Shown: positions 1 through 10,097 of the stretch, in pieces
Numbering within the stretch: position 1 is the stretch's first letter
Layout of the letters: the number at the start of each line of letters is the position of its first letter
Program-made: the position numbers and the translations under genes
Notes under the pieces: model-generated
Databases searched by the model: none
Told to the model about the DNA's origin: nothing
The model's input: the letters and a program-made list of their open reading frames with translations, nothing else
Assembly: GCA_949358305.1 (NCBI GenBank)
Contig: OX442314.1
Coordinates: 47,996,581-48,060,580 of the forward strand
Origin: Strigamia acuminata
Lineage: Eukaryota > Arthropoda > Chilopoda > Geophilomorpha > Linotaeniidae
DNA: 64,000 nt
Direction of reading: 5' to 3'

Positions 1-55
1 AAACACACTGACTTGTGAACTATTTCCGTGATTGAACATTATTCCGTGATTGAAA

Positions 56-1213
56 ATGAATGCAGACGCACCAGTTTCGGATGCGCAAACATCAGACACG
101 GAAGATGCACAAGTAGCCGCTAGAAACCCGAGTGAGTTTAATCAAAGTAATTAATTTCAGCATGCTTGCGCATAATACTTTATATAAACAAAATATAGAG
201 GAGCTACGAAAATCTGACGAAATTGGAGTTCGGTATGGTGCAAACTGTCTACGATGACGAATCGGACAGTGATGGTAAGCTTGACACATCACCTGTTGGT
301 TCCGATGATGAGAGTACTGGCGCCGATGATCATCAATCGGTAATAAAGAAAAGGCGAAGTAAGTTAAGTAGTTATTTTTTTTTCTTCAATTTCACATTTC
401 TCTATGAATCAGAACCATCCAAAAATATTAACGTTTGTTAGAGTAAATGGAGAAGCGGATCTTAAAAGCTGTGCAGAAAACGATAGACAACAGAGAGAGT
501 ATGAGGAACGAGCGACAGTGGCAAGTAGATCAGAGACAAAAAGAGGTATAATTGCATTGTTCAATCTGATTTTTTTCGATCGTCGACTGTTGTGTTCGCT
601 TAATTGCTTACTTTTCCTTCTTTCTTTCCAGGATACTGCGTTAGAGAAAATGGAGAAGCGGATCTTAAAAGCTTCGGAGAAAATGATAGACGAGAGAATT
701 TTTAAAGTAGTGGAAAAAGTACTTGACGGCAGAAAAGATGCCGAGAAAGGCTTTTCATTGCAGTATGTGCGCCTGTCGACCGGACAGTAAAAACAAAATT
801 GTCGTAGTTGTTATTGTAATTGTATCTTACACTTTTTTATTTTATATGTAGGAGGGTGGAGAGAGCCACCTTTCACAAAATCTGCAGGAAAGCTTATCCC
901 ACGATCCATGATGACATTAAGAAATTTTCCCGTGCTCCCGAGCGTTTGTTGGAGGTGAGTATCAATAAATGTTCAGTATTGTTCTTGTTTTAATTAACTT
1001 TCTATCCCGCAATCCCTAGACTTTTAAAACGCTGTGGAAAGAAGGAATAAAGGCAGGAGGTGGAGCAGAGAAAGAGGGCGTTGCCCATTATGTGAAAAAG
1101 TGACATCGGAAAGCTCTATCCTCATTGAACATTGGCGAGTTGCGCAAAAGGATTGCATCGATCGGCATCACATTGGTGATCTACAAGAAGACTTCTTCAA
1201 TGACCACGTTTAA
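56..1213 (+). CDS. F1: spliced acidic / coiled-coil / zinc protein (copy 1, damaged)
   Basis: Not recognised as a named family. Possible exons are 56-131, about 160-358 (Asp/Ser-rich, ending in a KKRR basic patch), 447-545, 632-786, 852-954 and 1020-1103, with GT..AG borders. The last four join in phase to give about 146 residues. Two of these exons each start with MEKRILKA, so a helical unit is duplicated, and the region is charged and coiled-coil-like. In a shifted frame, 1025-1213 is open and encodes CPLC followed by His after 12 residues (C-x2-C-x12-H), then a later Cys instead of the usual second His. One of the two 3' frames is probably a frameshift product. The acidic exon has lost two bases relative to copy 2. 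A nuclear DNA-binding role is inference only. Confidence 0.55.
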
Positions 1214-1341
1214 ACTTGTTTATTTCTTTAAGAAGCTATACCAATCTGACAAGCCATAATTAATTAAAAGCAAACTAAGTACATAGTATAAACACATATT
1301 TTTTTTAAAAAAAGTCTTATTTCTTTTTATATATTTAGCAA

Positions 1342-1506
1342 ATGAATACAGACTGTTCACTGAGAGTTAAGTGTGAGGCCTATATGGATTGGTCAGTTAC
1401 GCCATTTGATTCAACGATGGCCTCAAATTACAATGCGCTTCAAACAGCCTGCTCGCTGTTTGCAACATCTCTTGCAAACAATTTAAAACACTCAGTGGTG
1501 TTCTAA
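1342..1506 (+). CDS. F2: 54-residue ORF (copy 1)
   Basis: The ATG follows a good acceptor (TTTAG at 1334-1338) and gives a 54-residue ORF beginning MNTDCSLRVK and ending LKHSVVF. It may be the last exon of a longer gene. No family is recognised. Its stop (1504-1506) overlaps the stop of the convergent ORF F3. A related C-terminus, ending LKHSVEF, is preserved in a third independent context at about 5935-6006, supporting a real coding frame. Confidence 0.5.
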   Translation: MNTDCSLRVKCEAYMDWSVTPFDSTMASNYNALQTACSLFATSLANNLKHSVVF

Positions 1507-1706
1507 ATGGCCGTTGCTAAACAAAATAAATGATTTAATTCAGACAAAAGCTTAAAAGTACAAAATAAAATTACTTCTAAACAAATGGAAATGGTTGAAG
1601 TGGACTTCCTTCCAACCAAATGCTTGACGAGTTCGTCTAAATAGCAATCCAAAGTGACTTCGATTTCTTCCGCACTCCCTGAAACTTGCAGAACTTCTCT
1701 TTTCAT
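1503..1706 (-). CDS. F3: 67-residue convergent ORF (copy 1)
   Basis: Minus-strand ORF of 67 residues starting MKREVLQVSG, with an acidic first half (SAEEIEVTLDCYLDEL) and a hydrophobic, Cys-containing C-terminal half that could be a membrane segment. It ends exactly on the stop of F2, a 4-base overlap. Its start faces the promoter module at 1731-1865, so that module may fire in both directions. The frame stays open in a third, separately located copy at 6004-6200, which argues against a chance ORF. No family recognised. Confidence 0.5.
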   Translation of the reverse strand: MKREVLQVSGSAEEIEVTLDCYLDELVKHLVGRKSTSTISICLEVILFCTFKLLSELNHLFCLATAI

Positions 1707-1730
1707 TTAAAGGTTGAAATGAAGTTGTGC

Positions 1731-1865
1731 CTTAAAATGTCAAAAACATTTCCTGGAGCTGATGTGACATTTCCATGTGTAAAATATCAACTCGCTTCCT
1801 GTTTATCAAACGTTTTTTCAATAAAAAAAGCGAGTGCCTTTTATGAAAACATAACATTTTCTTCA
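1731..1865 (+). promoter_or_regulatory. Promoter module P1 (copy 1)
   Basis: Lies between divergent F3 (minus) and F4 (plus). It contains AAATGTCA and TGTGACATTTC, an inverted pair, then an A-rich TATA-like ATAAAAAAAG near 1821 and a TTCTTCAC initiator-like site near 1860. The block aligns with the promoter of the PC4-like gene (34897-35018), where the TATA box is better preserved. Confidence 0.5.
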
Positions 1866-1875
1866 CAAAGAAAAC

Positions 1876-2517
1876 ATGGTATCTTATTATTGCCTCAGGA
1901 TGGCTCCCAGCAACTTCGGACGATCGATGTTCGATGCAAATGGATTCAACTGGACAGGATCGGTTCGCCCACGTTGTTTCGGGCGATGGTTAGGAAAACA
2001 GGCAGCCGATTTGGCCTTCCGCTACTGGGTCCACTCGGCGCGTCCTCTTGTCGAGAAGAAGAAAATTATTGGTATTATGGTGTGGAAGGCGAGAGAAACG
2101 GCAGACCACGACGACCGTATCTGATTCATCGGTGTCCCGGAACTCCCACCAGTAAAAAAGGAAAACACATGTGGGAAAAATGTACAAATTGAGCCTGTAA
2201 TAAAGTCGATAAAGAATTGTATTCTTTCAGACTTCATAAAAATTTCATTGCAAGACAATAAGGTTTTATTAACATCTTGTCTTTGCTATCAAAGTAAAAG
2301 TGACGAATTAAAAAACCTACTAAATTCCTGTACCAGTATATCATTCATAATATGTATGGAATGCATATTATATGCACACAAGCTCATCAAGGCAGCACGC
2401 TTAGATAAATTTAGGAGTCACGTTAAAGCAGAACACATATTTTTATCGGCTCAGAAAAAAGTTACAATTAACTTAGAAATAATCAAGAATCTCAAATCTC
2501 CTCCGGCGAAGGCTTGA
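1876..2517 (+). pseudogene. F4-F5 fusion: small basic ORF joined in frame to Cys-rich gene (copy 1)
   Basis: An 82-codon ORF (1876-2124; MVSYYCLRMAPSNFGRSMFD, rich in Trp, Arg and Lys) lies just downstream of promoter P1. It ends at a TGA (2122-2124), but the same frame continues for another 130 codons straight into the Cys-rich F5 protein. The junction lies near 2153-2165, where PPVKKENTCGKN replaces the IKPVKKKNTCGKN of unfused F5 copies. F5 is then cut at residue stretch IIKNLK and runs into F6 repeats, with a stop at 2515-2517. So a promoter plus N-terminus has replaced the original start of F5. Function unknown. Confidence 0.55.
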
Positions 2518-3023
2518 CGTCGACCTCCTCCGGCGACGGCTTGACGTCGACCTCCACCTCCGGCGACGGCTTGACGTCGGCGGTCACGGCGTTGACCTCC
2601 GAGGAGTTGGCAGGTTTGGCGGAGACCAGTTTAGCAAGATTGGGTTTGGCAGGTTTGGGTTTGGCATGTTGGGCTGAGACCGAGTTGGTAGGTTTGAAGG
2701 AAGCAGGTTTGACAAGTTCGGCAGGTTCGGCAGGTTTGACATGTTTGGCGGAGGCAGGTTTGGCAGGTTTGACATGTTTGACAAAGACCGGTTTGGCAGA
2801 TTTGGCGGATGCAGCTTGGGCAGGGAGATCTTTGGCAGGTTTGGCGGAGGCAGGTTTGACAGAGGCAAGTTTGGCATTTTTGGCGGAGACCAGTTTGGCT
2901 TCCGATTCGTCTTCCGATTCGTCTCCCGATTCTTTAGCAACTGAGCAGGTCGTCCCCTTGACCTTCCCCGCTCAATGGATGCAGGAAAGTGAAGAGTCAT
3001 CCCAGGGATGTTTTTGGCCATAG
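2476..3023 (+). pseudogene. F6 Ala/Gly/Leu-repeat protein fragment (Dup-I copy 1)
   Basis: Plus-strand frame of about 180 codons. It starts with TSSGDGLTS-type repeats (24-bp units rich in CCGGCGACGG), then AGLAEAGLT-type repeats built from 15- to 18-bp units, a Ser/Asp-rich acidic segment (SDSSSDSSPDS), and ends SEESSQGCFWP. No ATG is present because the 5' end is F5 sequence. The minus strand and a second plus frame are also open across the repeats, but only this frame continues into non-repeat sequence that matches the longer copies at 7503 and 9329. Low-complexity, probably disordered; function unknown. Confidence 0.55.
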
Positions 3024-3157
3024 TTCTAGATGTCAATAACAAGGGATAGTGGCAGTGTCACATGATGTGTCTTTATGTATATTTGTGTATGTTATTTGTT
3101 CATTTACTTTAACCTAATTTTTTTTTTTGAAATTTGAACTTTAATTTCTTTTTTAGC

Positions 3158-3194
<37 letters not shown>

Positions 3195-3860
3195 TACAAA
3201 TCGGTAGAACACTAATTTTTTTTTAAATCTTTTTGTCATTATGCAGTTGACAAGCGATTATACATAGTTGTGGTTACATTGTGTAGATAATATTTCTTTA
3301 ATGTGTTTTGCATAACGACGGAGCACAGTTAGATTATATAACGCTCATGTTTGGGTCACGAGTTTTGCAAGGTTGGAACCCTGGTGTGTGTGTGTGCAAT
3401 TAGACTTGGAATGGCTGCATTAGCCTAGTATCGGACGAAGGCCGTAGAGGGTTTGGACTAATTGGACAAGAGCCCTCTGGCTAGAAAGAGTGACCAGGAA
3501 GTGAATGACCCATTATCGTGATGTGGAGAGCGCTGGAACAAAGGGGGTGAAGTTTTGAACTGATTAATCCACACGTTAGCAGGAGAGCAAGGAGAGAAGA
3601 CGGGTTGATCGACTTCACAGAAGACATCTATCTGCTCTCGCGGAGGCTAAAAAGGGCCGTAGCTCTCGCACATCACTGCACAGGTCCACTGCCTGGCCAG
3701 TCGAAAGAGACCATAAACAACGCCCAGGAGAGGCAACTCGCTGCTACTCACCTCAAATAATCAGGTTGTACCGAAGTTGTTTCGTTTTTTATTGTAATTA
3801 ATAACACCACTCACCGGTGTACTTTGGCTTCATCGTTATTTTTAGTATTAATTAATCATT
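3024..3860. other. Non-coding spacer with A-run and dispersed repeat (also 13609-14443)
   Basis: Contains an A-run of 30 (3162-3191; 24 in the other copy), a short GT run, and about 450 bp of GC-richer sequence (3370-3770) with no long frame. Part of it (3500-3590) is related to 20266-20360. The A-run is internal and not at an element end, so it is not by itself evidence of retrotransposition. Confidence 0.6.
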
Positions 3861-3861
3861 C

Positions 3862-5027
3862 TGGGGAACCTACAATCCATTTACAAAACGGCATGAACGA
3901 CTGCAACAGCAGCAACCGAAGCTTTTGGACCCAGATGATACAAAGTTCGTCGGAAAGTTGAATCGACAAGAGCGCCGTAAACGCAATCGAAGGCTCAGAC
4001 GAGAGCAAGAAGGAATTGAAAAAGCTAAGATAACGAAAAAAGGTCTCAGAATTGTTAAACAACAAACACAGAAGTCGGTTCAGCAAAACCGCCGTCGCCT
4101 TCAGGAAATTACAGATGAGCGGAAAAACTTGGCGAGGGCAGTGATTCCTCTGAAACCAAAAGGACCGGAGGGACGCCCGATCTTTGAAGCATATAAAGCT
4201 GAGGCACAGCATCTCATTCTCGAGGAGGCCAAAATCAAGAACAGAGTGGCCAGAGCTAAACTCTTAAGACAGCGTACAAGTCGATACGACCCGAGAATCG
4301 ATCTCCCGCCACCACCAACGGATTATGAGGTGAAAATTTCTCCCAAAAAGATGATGGAGGCATTTTCACTTTGGCCAACCTTCCTCCAGTGTAGCCCAGA
4401 GAAAATACTGTATCAATCGAAAGTACGACCACACGTGGTGGTCAGAGCTCGAGAAATGATAGCTCTCGGTGCTTTGATCCCTGGAACTATCTCTTGGGTT
4501 CATGACACGGTCGTCGATCTCTATTTGGGGATGTTACAACAGCGCTACCCCTTGGCATACGCATTCCCGACGGCAACGGTTCATATGCTAATGAAAAGTG
4601 AGAAAAGACCTGACACTTGGCGGTTTCGCGCGCGATCAGGTTGATCAACCACGGAAAGAACACAAGATCTGGTTCTTCCCGATACCGGCACCTGAGCATT
4701 GGATCATTTATGTGTTGGATAAAACTCGATCACCACGGAAGTAGGATTCTATGATTCATCAGGGAAACCGAATAATGCTCATTAAGAGTGGTGGAGCAAC
4801 ATAAAGCTCAACTTGATTGGCACAAGTATTCTAATTCCGACTTACGAACCGTGGAAACCACCCCACAAGCCGCCCAACTAGATGGAGATTCGTGCGGCCC
4901 TATGATCCTCCAATTTGCGAGACGCTACATGGTGGATCGGGACCTGATGAAGCTTGCGGAAGGAGCAGAGTTGCGAGCACGAATGCTTTATGAGATACAC
5001 CATGGACGTTTCGAGCCGTTTGCATAG
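3862..5027 (+). pseudogene. F7: Ulp1/SENP-type C48 protease gene (copy 1, broken)
   Basis: The frame opens at 3862 (FWGTYNPFTKRHERLQQQQP); the N-terminal third is Arg/Lys/Gln-rich and probably helical, with a TDERKNLARA stretch. The C-terminal half matches the Ulp1/SENP cysteine protease fold: WVHDTVVDLYLGML, APEHW (His), FYDSSG (Asp) and QLDGDSCGP (oxyanion Gln and nucleophile Cys). Family knowledge: C48 enzymes cleave SUMO-like isopeptide bonds, and transposons and DNA viruses often carry them. Breaks: a local rearrangement near 4623 (ORF stops at 4642-4644), a one-base loss in the segment between His and Asp near 4736, and a TAA near 4784; the rest reads in 4788-5027. The last two breaks are shared with copy 2. 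Confidence 0.8.
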
Positions 5028-5934
5028 ATTTAGAGCGTTTAGAGATTGAAGATGTATAATTGATATTATGAAGGAACTGATAATTGTATTTTAATTGGTT
5101 GATGAATTTTTTAGTATTATCGTTTGAAATAAAAGACTAAAAGGGAGCGAACATTCACTTAGAATGTCCGATTTCTAAAGAGAATTGTCTTCATTCGAAA
5201 TTTGAATTTTAGAGCCTAAAATTAAGCAAAAAAGGGGGTTGCTACGCGTACGGACCGTTCCAATGAGAGGTCGATCCTTTACGCGTAATTCGGCTATTAA
5301 TTTGAACTAAGTTGCTAAATTTCGTCAATAGATGGCGGTGGCGAATGACGTTGTCATCGCCACGTCATCGGGCGATTGAATTAGATAAATGGGAGTAACA
5401 GGAGCTTTCCTGTTAAGTAAGATCACCCATATTTGACAGTTCTCTCTAGAGTTTCAACAAGGGATGAGCTATAATCCCTTAGCTCAGATAGGTCCTGATG
5501 CCAACCCGATTGTGGTATGGCTGAGGGAAACCATCTATTAGATTTCATTATTACATCTTATCATAAGTGTCTATTGAATTTATTATTTGTATTTAGAGTT
5601 ATTTGAATTATTGAGTTAAAGATAGATTCAAATAGTTAACACTCTCCGGTTTGAATAAAGCCAAGTTAAGTTTAAATTTAAAATCAAAGACTCTTTCTTT
5701 CCTCTCATTCACACAGCTTATGTGTGTATTCCCTTGAGGACCTAAACCCCATGTAATAATATGGTTGGTAATCACGGTTTGGATGTGTACTAACGGCGGA
5801 AGAGAGGGTTATACAGGTGGCCAAGCAATTTCCAGGGTCAACAGGATGCTGATTGAGGCGAATTGGCTATTCCTCGAGGTTTGAATTAGAAGTTGGATCA
5901 GGGGAGAGTTTAGTGATTCCATTGAAGTCCAGCT
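5028..5934. repeat. Ulp1 3' tail segment (copy with 39774-40690)
   Basis: Downstream of Ulp1, about 900 bp matches 39774-40690 with moderate divergence and small indels. It includes a short frame beginning at an acceptor-like CAG (5815) with ISRVNRMLIEANWLFL, seen in both copies, so a coding exon may lie here. Dup-I copy 2 lacks everything after 5316. No terminal inverted repeats were found. Confidence 0.7.
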
Positions 5935-6200
5935 GCTGCTGCTGCAGCTGCAGCTGCTGTTTGAAACATCACTTGCGAACAATTTAAAACACTCAGTTGA
6001 GTTCTAAATGGCCGTTGCTAAACAAAATAAGTGATTTAATTCAGACGAAAGTTTAAAAGTACAAAATAAAATTACTTCTAAACAAATGGAAATGGTTGAA
6101 GTAGACTTCCTTCCAACCAAATGCTTGACGAGTTCGTCTAAATAGCAATCCAAAGTGACTTCGATTTCTTCCGCACTCCCTGAAACTTGCGGAACTTCTT
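5935..6200. pseudogene. F2/F3 3' pair, third copy
   Basis: The plus strand carries the end of F2 (stop at 6005-6007) preceded by a CAG/CTG run (5930-5960). The minus strand carries F3 (6004-6200) without its first residues; its start is replaced by unrelated sequence from about 6195. A few substitutions relative to 1470-1700 leave both frames open. It sits directly behind the Ulp1 tail segment, a junction absent from Dup-I proper. Confidence 0.6.
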
Positions 6201-6309
6201 CGTTTTAATTTGTTTTATTATTTGTTCAATTTTTAGAAACCATCAGGCGACTGTGAAGACCAGGACAAGTGGTGGGCAATTTGCCCCATCTGCGTGGGTC
6301 TCCAGTGGT

Positions 6310-6386
6310 TGGTACTCCCGACCGTATAGGCACAGGATGCCGTATAGGCACGGGATACCATATAGGTACAGGTTGCTATGTAGGAA
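6310..6386 (+). repeat. 18-bp degenerate minisatellite (PYRHRM-type)
   Basis: Four or so units around CCGTATAGGCACAGGATG. Read in frame it gives PYRHRM PYRHGI PYRYRL. Related arrays occur at 20165-20265 and, more decayed, at 24030-24185 and 54722-54877. Confidence 0.7.
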
Positions 6387-7030
6387 AATAGGCCCCAACA
6401 TGGCAGACCCGAGAAGCAACGATCGTCACAGCCAAGCTGCCGACGATGAATTCGTCCCGAAGGACAACAGTACCCGACCTGACAACCACCGAAACAAAAA
6501 CCACGGTTTCGACAACCCCCCTGTAGGCTGTCTAGCAGGCCAGTAACTGATTAAAACACACACCAATAGACTCAAAACACTCTGCAAACGGCAATTTCTC
6601 AGACCGCCAGGACCAAGGAATCGATGAACCACTCACAATCACAAATGCGCCAACGACGCTCCAAACAGGATCAACGTACCAGGTACGAAAATGAAATAAC
6701 TATGCAAATCTGAAACGTTATCACGGCATTTGCCACCCATTCCTATTTTTTTAAGGGAGTTGAGACCCGCCCGGACTCAGAGTCAACAACCTAGTCAGAT
6801 ACGTAAGTTCAAAACCTTGTGGCAAATTAATCAAATTAAAAACCCAATGTTTCCTCATATTCTAGGGAAATCCATGAACCACTTTCTCACGTACGCGACG
6901 AATAAACACACTGCTCTCACAAAACAGACGCGAGGTAAACGATTATAACAAGCTATTAAAATTATTGACGGAAAATTACTGACTTTTACAGTTTTCTCAT
7001 TGCGAGCTTAAGATATAGAAAGAAACATAA

Positions 7031-7340
7031 AATTTCAGGGTGTATTCAAAGCTCCGTTAAACTATCACGAACAGAGTTGCGAGCACGAATGCTTTATGAT
7101 AGACCATGGACGTTTCGAGCCGTTTGCAGAGATTTAGAGCGTTTAGAGATTGAATATGTATAATTGATATTATGAAGGAACTGATAATTGTACTTTAATT
7201 GGTTGATGAATGGTTGAGTATTATCGTTTGTAATAAAAAACTAAAAGGGAGCGAACATTCATTTAGCATGTCCGATTTCTAAAGAGAATTGTCTTCATTC
7301 GAAATTTGAATTTTAGAGCCTAAAATTAAGAAAAAAAGGG
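7031..7340 (+). other. F5 start fused to Ulp1 end
   Basis: 7031-7069 is the first 39 bp of the F5 exon with its acceptor (TTTCAG/GGTGTATTC). At ACTATCACGAAC it switches to AGAGTTGCGAGCACG, the last codons of Ulp1, and continues through the Ulp1 tail to about 7340. The change point lies in a short shared motif, indicating recombination between the two modules. Confidence 0.8.
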
Positions 7341-7502
7341 AGTTGCTACGGTTCACATGCCCCATTTGCCCCAATTGTCTTAGAAGAGGGGAAGTAGGTC
7401 AGAGGTGGAGGCTTCAGAAGTGGAGGAATACGGCGGTCACATCGGCCACCACATCGGCCACATCAGGCACATCGATCGGCCACCACATCGGGCTCGGGCG
7501 AT

Positions 7503-8451
7503 ATGGACCAACTAAGCAATGTTGAGGCTGATTTTGTGGATTTTAATAATCCACAACCCGGTTGCTCGAGGTCCTCTTCCTCTCGTTGCTCGCGTCCCCC
7601 CGCTGGCTGGCGCCCCCCCCCCAGCTGATGGCCGTTCCTGGCGTCCCCCAGCTGGTGGCCGTTCAAGACATTCCGGGCAAGTTAATTTGGAAACCTCAGC
7701 TTCCGCTGCGGAATCTGGGGTATCTGGGTTTCGGCGCCAGCGCAGAATTCGGCGCAGAATTCGCAGGGGCAGAATTCGGGAGAGGCAGCTGTTGGCGTTG
7801 GCAACGCTGGCGAGGAGGGAGGTAGGTGCCGATAGTCAGGCAGGTGTAGATGACAGGGAGGCCTCCACCTCCACCTCCGCCAGGCTGCCAAACCTGACGG
7901 AGGTCTCTGTCAAACCTCTCAAACTTCTCTCTGACAGAGACGAGTTGGAGTTGGAAGGTTACACAGAGACTGAGTTGGCAAATTTGGTGAAGACCAGTTT
8001 GGAACATGTGGGTTTGGCAGGCTGGGGTTTGGCAGGCTAGGCGGAGACCGGGTTGGCAGGTTTGGCGGAGGCAGGTTTGATAAGTTTGCCAGGTTTGCCA
8101 CATATGAGGGAAGTAGGTATGGCAGGTTTGATAAGTTTGCCAGGTTTGCCACATATGAGGGAAGTAGGTATGGCAGGTTTGGCGGAGGCAGGGTTGGCAG
8201 ATTTGACGAATGCAGGTTTGGCAGGTTTGGCAACTTTGGCGGAGACCGGTTTGACCGGGTTGGCGAAGGCAGGGTTAGCAGGTTTGGCGGAGATAGGTTT
8301 TCCAGGTATGGCGGAGGCAGGTTTTCCAGGTTTGGCGAAGGCAGGTTTAACACAAGCAGGTTTTTTGTCTCCCGATTCGTCTGAGCAGGTCAACACCCCC
8401 CCCTGCTCAATGGCTGCAGATCTGAGATGCAGGAAAGTCAAATGTTTCTGA
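7503..8451 (+). pseudogene. F6 protein with its own N-terminus, one slip and one amber stop
   Basis: The ATG at 7503 gives MDQLSNVEADFVDFNN, a natural-looking acidic start followed by Ser/Arg- and Pro-rich sequence. The frame shifts at a run of ten C (7613-7622) into the frame 7519-8451. That frame carries RRPPAGGRS-like and Arg-rich (RRIRRRIRRGRIRER) segments, then AGLAEAGLT repeats. A single TAG at 8038-8040, where the repeat would have TTG, interrupts it. A 39-bp unit is duplicated at 8083-8160. The C-terminus (CSMAADLRCRK) differs from the other copies. Only the poly-C slip and one point mutation stand between this and a roughly 316-codon ORF. The N-terminal acidic/Arg-rich layout suggests a nucleic-acid-associated protein, by inference only. 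Confidence 0.6.
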
Positions 8452-8714
8452 ATCCACTTCCACCTCACTTAGAGGTTGGCACATTGGTTCCTCTCCCTAT
8501 GCTCCGCATGTCGGTCTCCGAGACCAGGCTTCAGACTTCCTCTACTACCCCGCTGAGTGGGACTCGTGAGACTCGTGGTCCAACCCGTGAAGGTTCCAAT
8601 GAGAGGCCGATCCTTTACGCGTAACTCGGCTATTAATTTGAACTAAGTTGCTAAATTTCGTCCGTCATTAGACAATATGATGTCTTCTAGAAAGGTTTAT
8701 AACGGTTTACACAA

Positions 8715-9358
8715 GGGTGTATTCAAAGCTCCGTTAAACTATCATGAACACACAGTGTAGGAGTTAGTTTCCAACTTTTTGAACGGTTATAATAAATACT
8801 ATGAATTCAATACTGTTCAGTGACCTGTTTTTGTCAGAAAAACAGGAAATATGTTATTATCCTGCGATTTTAAAATTAGATAGAATTGTAAACAAAAATA
8901 AATGTGTAACAGATAGTAATTTAAAATCATTACATGGAAATTTTATAATCAAGGCTCTTAAAAAAAGGTGTGCATTTCGCACTTTAACAGATTTACATAT
9001 AAAGCCAGAAGAAAAAAAAAACATGTGGGAAAAAATGTACAAATTGAGCCCGTAATAAAGTCAATAAAGAATTGTATTCTTTCAGACTTTATAAAAATTT
9101 CATTGCAAGACAATAAGGTTTTATTAACATCTTGTCTTTGCTATCAAAGTAAAAGTGACGAATTAAAAAACCTACTAAATTCCTGTACCAGTATATCATA
9201 CATAATATGTATGGAATGCATATTATATGCACACAAGCTCATCAAGGCAGCACGCTTAGATAAATTTAAAAGTCACGTTAAAGCAGAACAAATATTTTTA
9301 TCGGCTCAGAAAAAAGTTACAATTAACTTAGAAATAATCAAGAATCTCAAACCTCCTC
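8715..9358 (+). pseudogene. F5 Cys-rich gene, copy b
   Basis: Starts with the recurrent exon opening GGTGTATTCAAAGCTCC, here without its usual splice acceptor, and carries an early TAG. An ORF at 8801-9055 (MNSILFSDLF) stops in KMYKLSP through a frameshift; the next frame picks up the rest (8968-9372) including CLCYQSKSDE and CMECILYAHK. It runs out at IIKNLK into F6 repeats, as in Dup-I, so the F5/F6 junction is itself a repeated structure. Confidence 0.7.
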
Positions 9359-10097
9359 CGGTGAAGGCTTGACGTCGACCTCCTCCGGCGACGGCTTGAC
9401 TTCGACCTCCGGCGACGGCTTGACGTCGGCGGTCACGGCGTTGACCTCCGAGGAGTTGGCAGGTTTGGCGGAGACCAGTTTAGCAAGATTGGGTTTGGCA
9501 GGTTTGGGTTTGGCATGTTGGGCTGAGACCGAGTTGGCAGGTTTGAAGGAAGCAGGTTTGACAAGTTCGGCAGGTTCGGCAGGTTTGACATGTTTGGCGG
9601 AGGCAGGTTTGGCAGGTTTGACATGTTTGACAAAGACCGGTTTGGCAGATTTGGCGGATGCAGCTTGGGCAGGGAGATCTTTGGCAGGTTTGGCGGAGGC
9701 AGGTTTGACAAAGGCAAGTTTGGCATTTTTGGCGGAGACCAGTTTGGCTTCCGATTCGTCTTCCGATTCGTCTCCTGATTCGTCTCCCGATTCTTTAGCA
9801 ACTGAGCAGGTCGTCCCCTTGACCTTCCCCGCTCAATGGATGCAGGAAAGTGAAGAGTCATCCCTTCAAAGTTTTCTGAATTCAATTCCACCTCGCCCTG
9901 AGGGAGACAGGTTGTTGTCTCCTCTCCCTATGCCGCGTATGTCGGTCTCTGAGACCAGGCTCTACCGTCAGACCTCCTCTGCTACCCTGTCTCCAAGACG
10001 GGGCCGGGGTCGCTGGGGCCAAGGCCGAAACTTGGAAAAACAGAAAATATGTTCTTCCCCTCCAATTTTAAAATCAGATAAAGTTATAAAAAAATAG
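9329..10097 (+). CDS. F6 repeat protein, longest C-terminus
   Basis: Open plus-strand frame of about 250 codons without an ATG. Order: TSSGDGLTS repeats, AGLAEAGLT repeats (about residues 30-130), acidic SDSSSDSSPDSS, a conserved FPAQWMQESEESS block, then LNSIPPRPEGDRL, MSVSETRL and a basic RRGRGRWGQGRN tail, running into F5 sequence at 10034. A related tail occurs at 8440-8600 in a different frame, so it is part of the family. Flanked on both sides by F5, it looks like an F6 gene piece inserted into F5 or joined by recombination. Confidence 0.55.

Larger units (their letters stand above)
1..5316. repeat. Dup-I, left copy (segmental duplication)
   Basis: Matches 10584-15898 nearly base for base in direct orientation, with scattered substitutions and small indels (two bases missing near 201, a longer A-run at 3162-3191). 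The copy begins at the window edge and may extend further left. The right edge of homology is the shared GTTGCT at 5311-5316; beyond it this copy continues into a tail also found at 40026-40690, while the other copy runs into unrelated sequence. It contains the F1-F7 gene cluster. Confidence 0.95.

Noticed and set aside
2584-3042. 152-codon minus-strand ORF rich in Asn/Pro/Leu across the F6 repeats
   Set aside because: Shadow of the stop-free minisatellite; only the plus frame continues into conserved non-repeat sequence.
3162-3191. A30 tract as the tail of a retrotransposed cDNA
   Set aside because: It lies inside the duplicated segment with introns present nearby, has no target duplication at its edge, and Dup-I homology continues past it.
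3365-3400. tRNA-derived SINE with a B-box-like GGTTGGAACCC
   Set aside because: No A box at the right distance and no tRNA fold; motif alone is too short.
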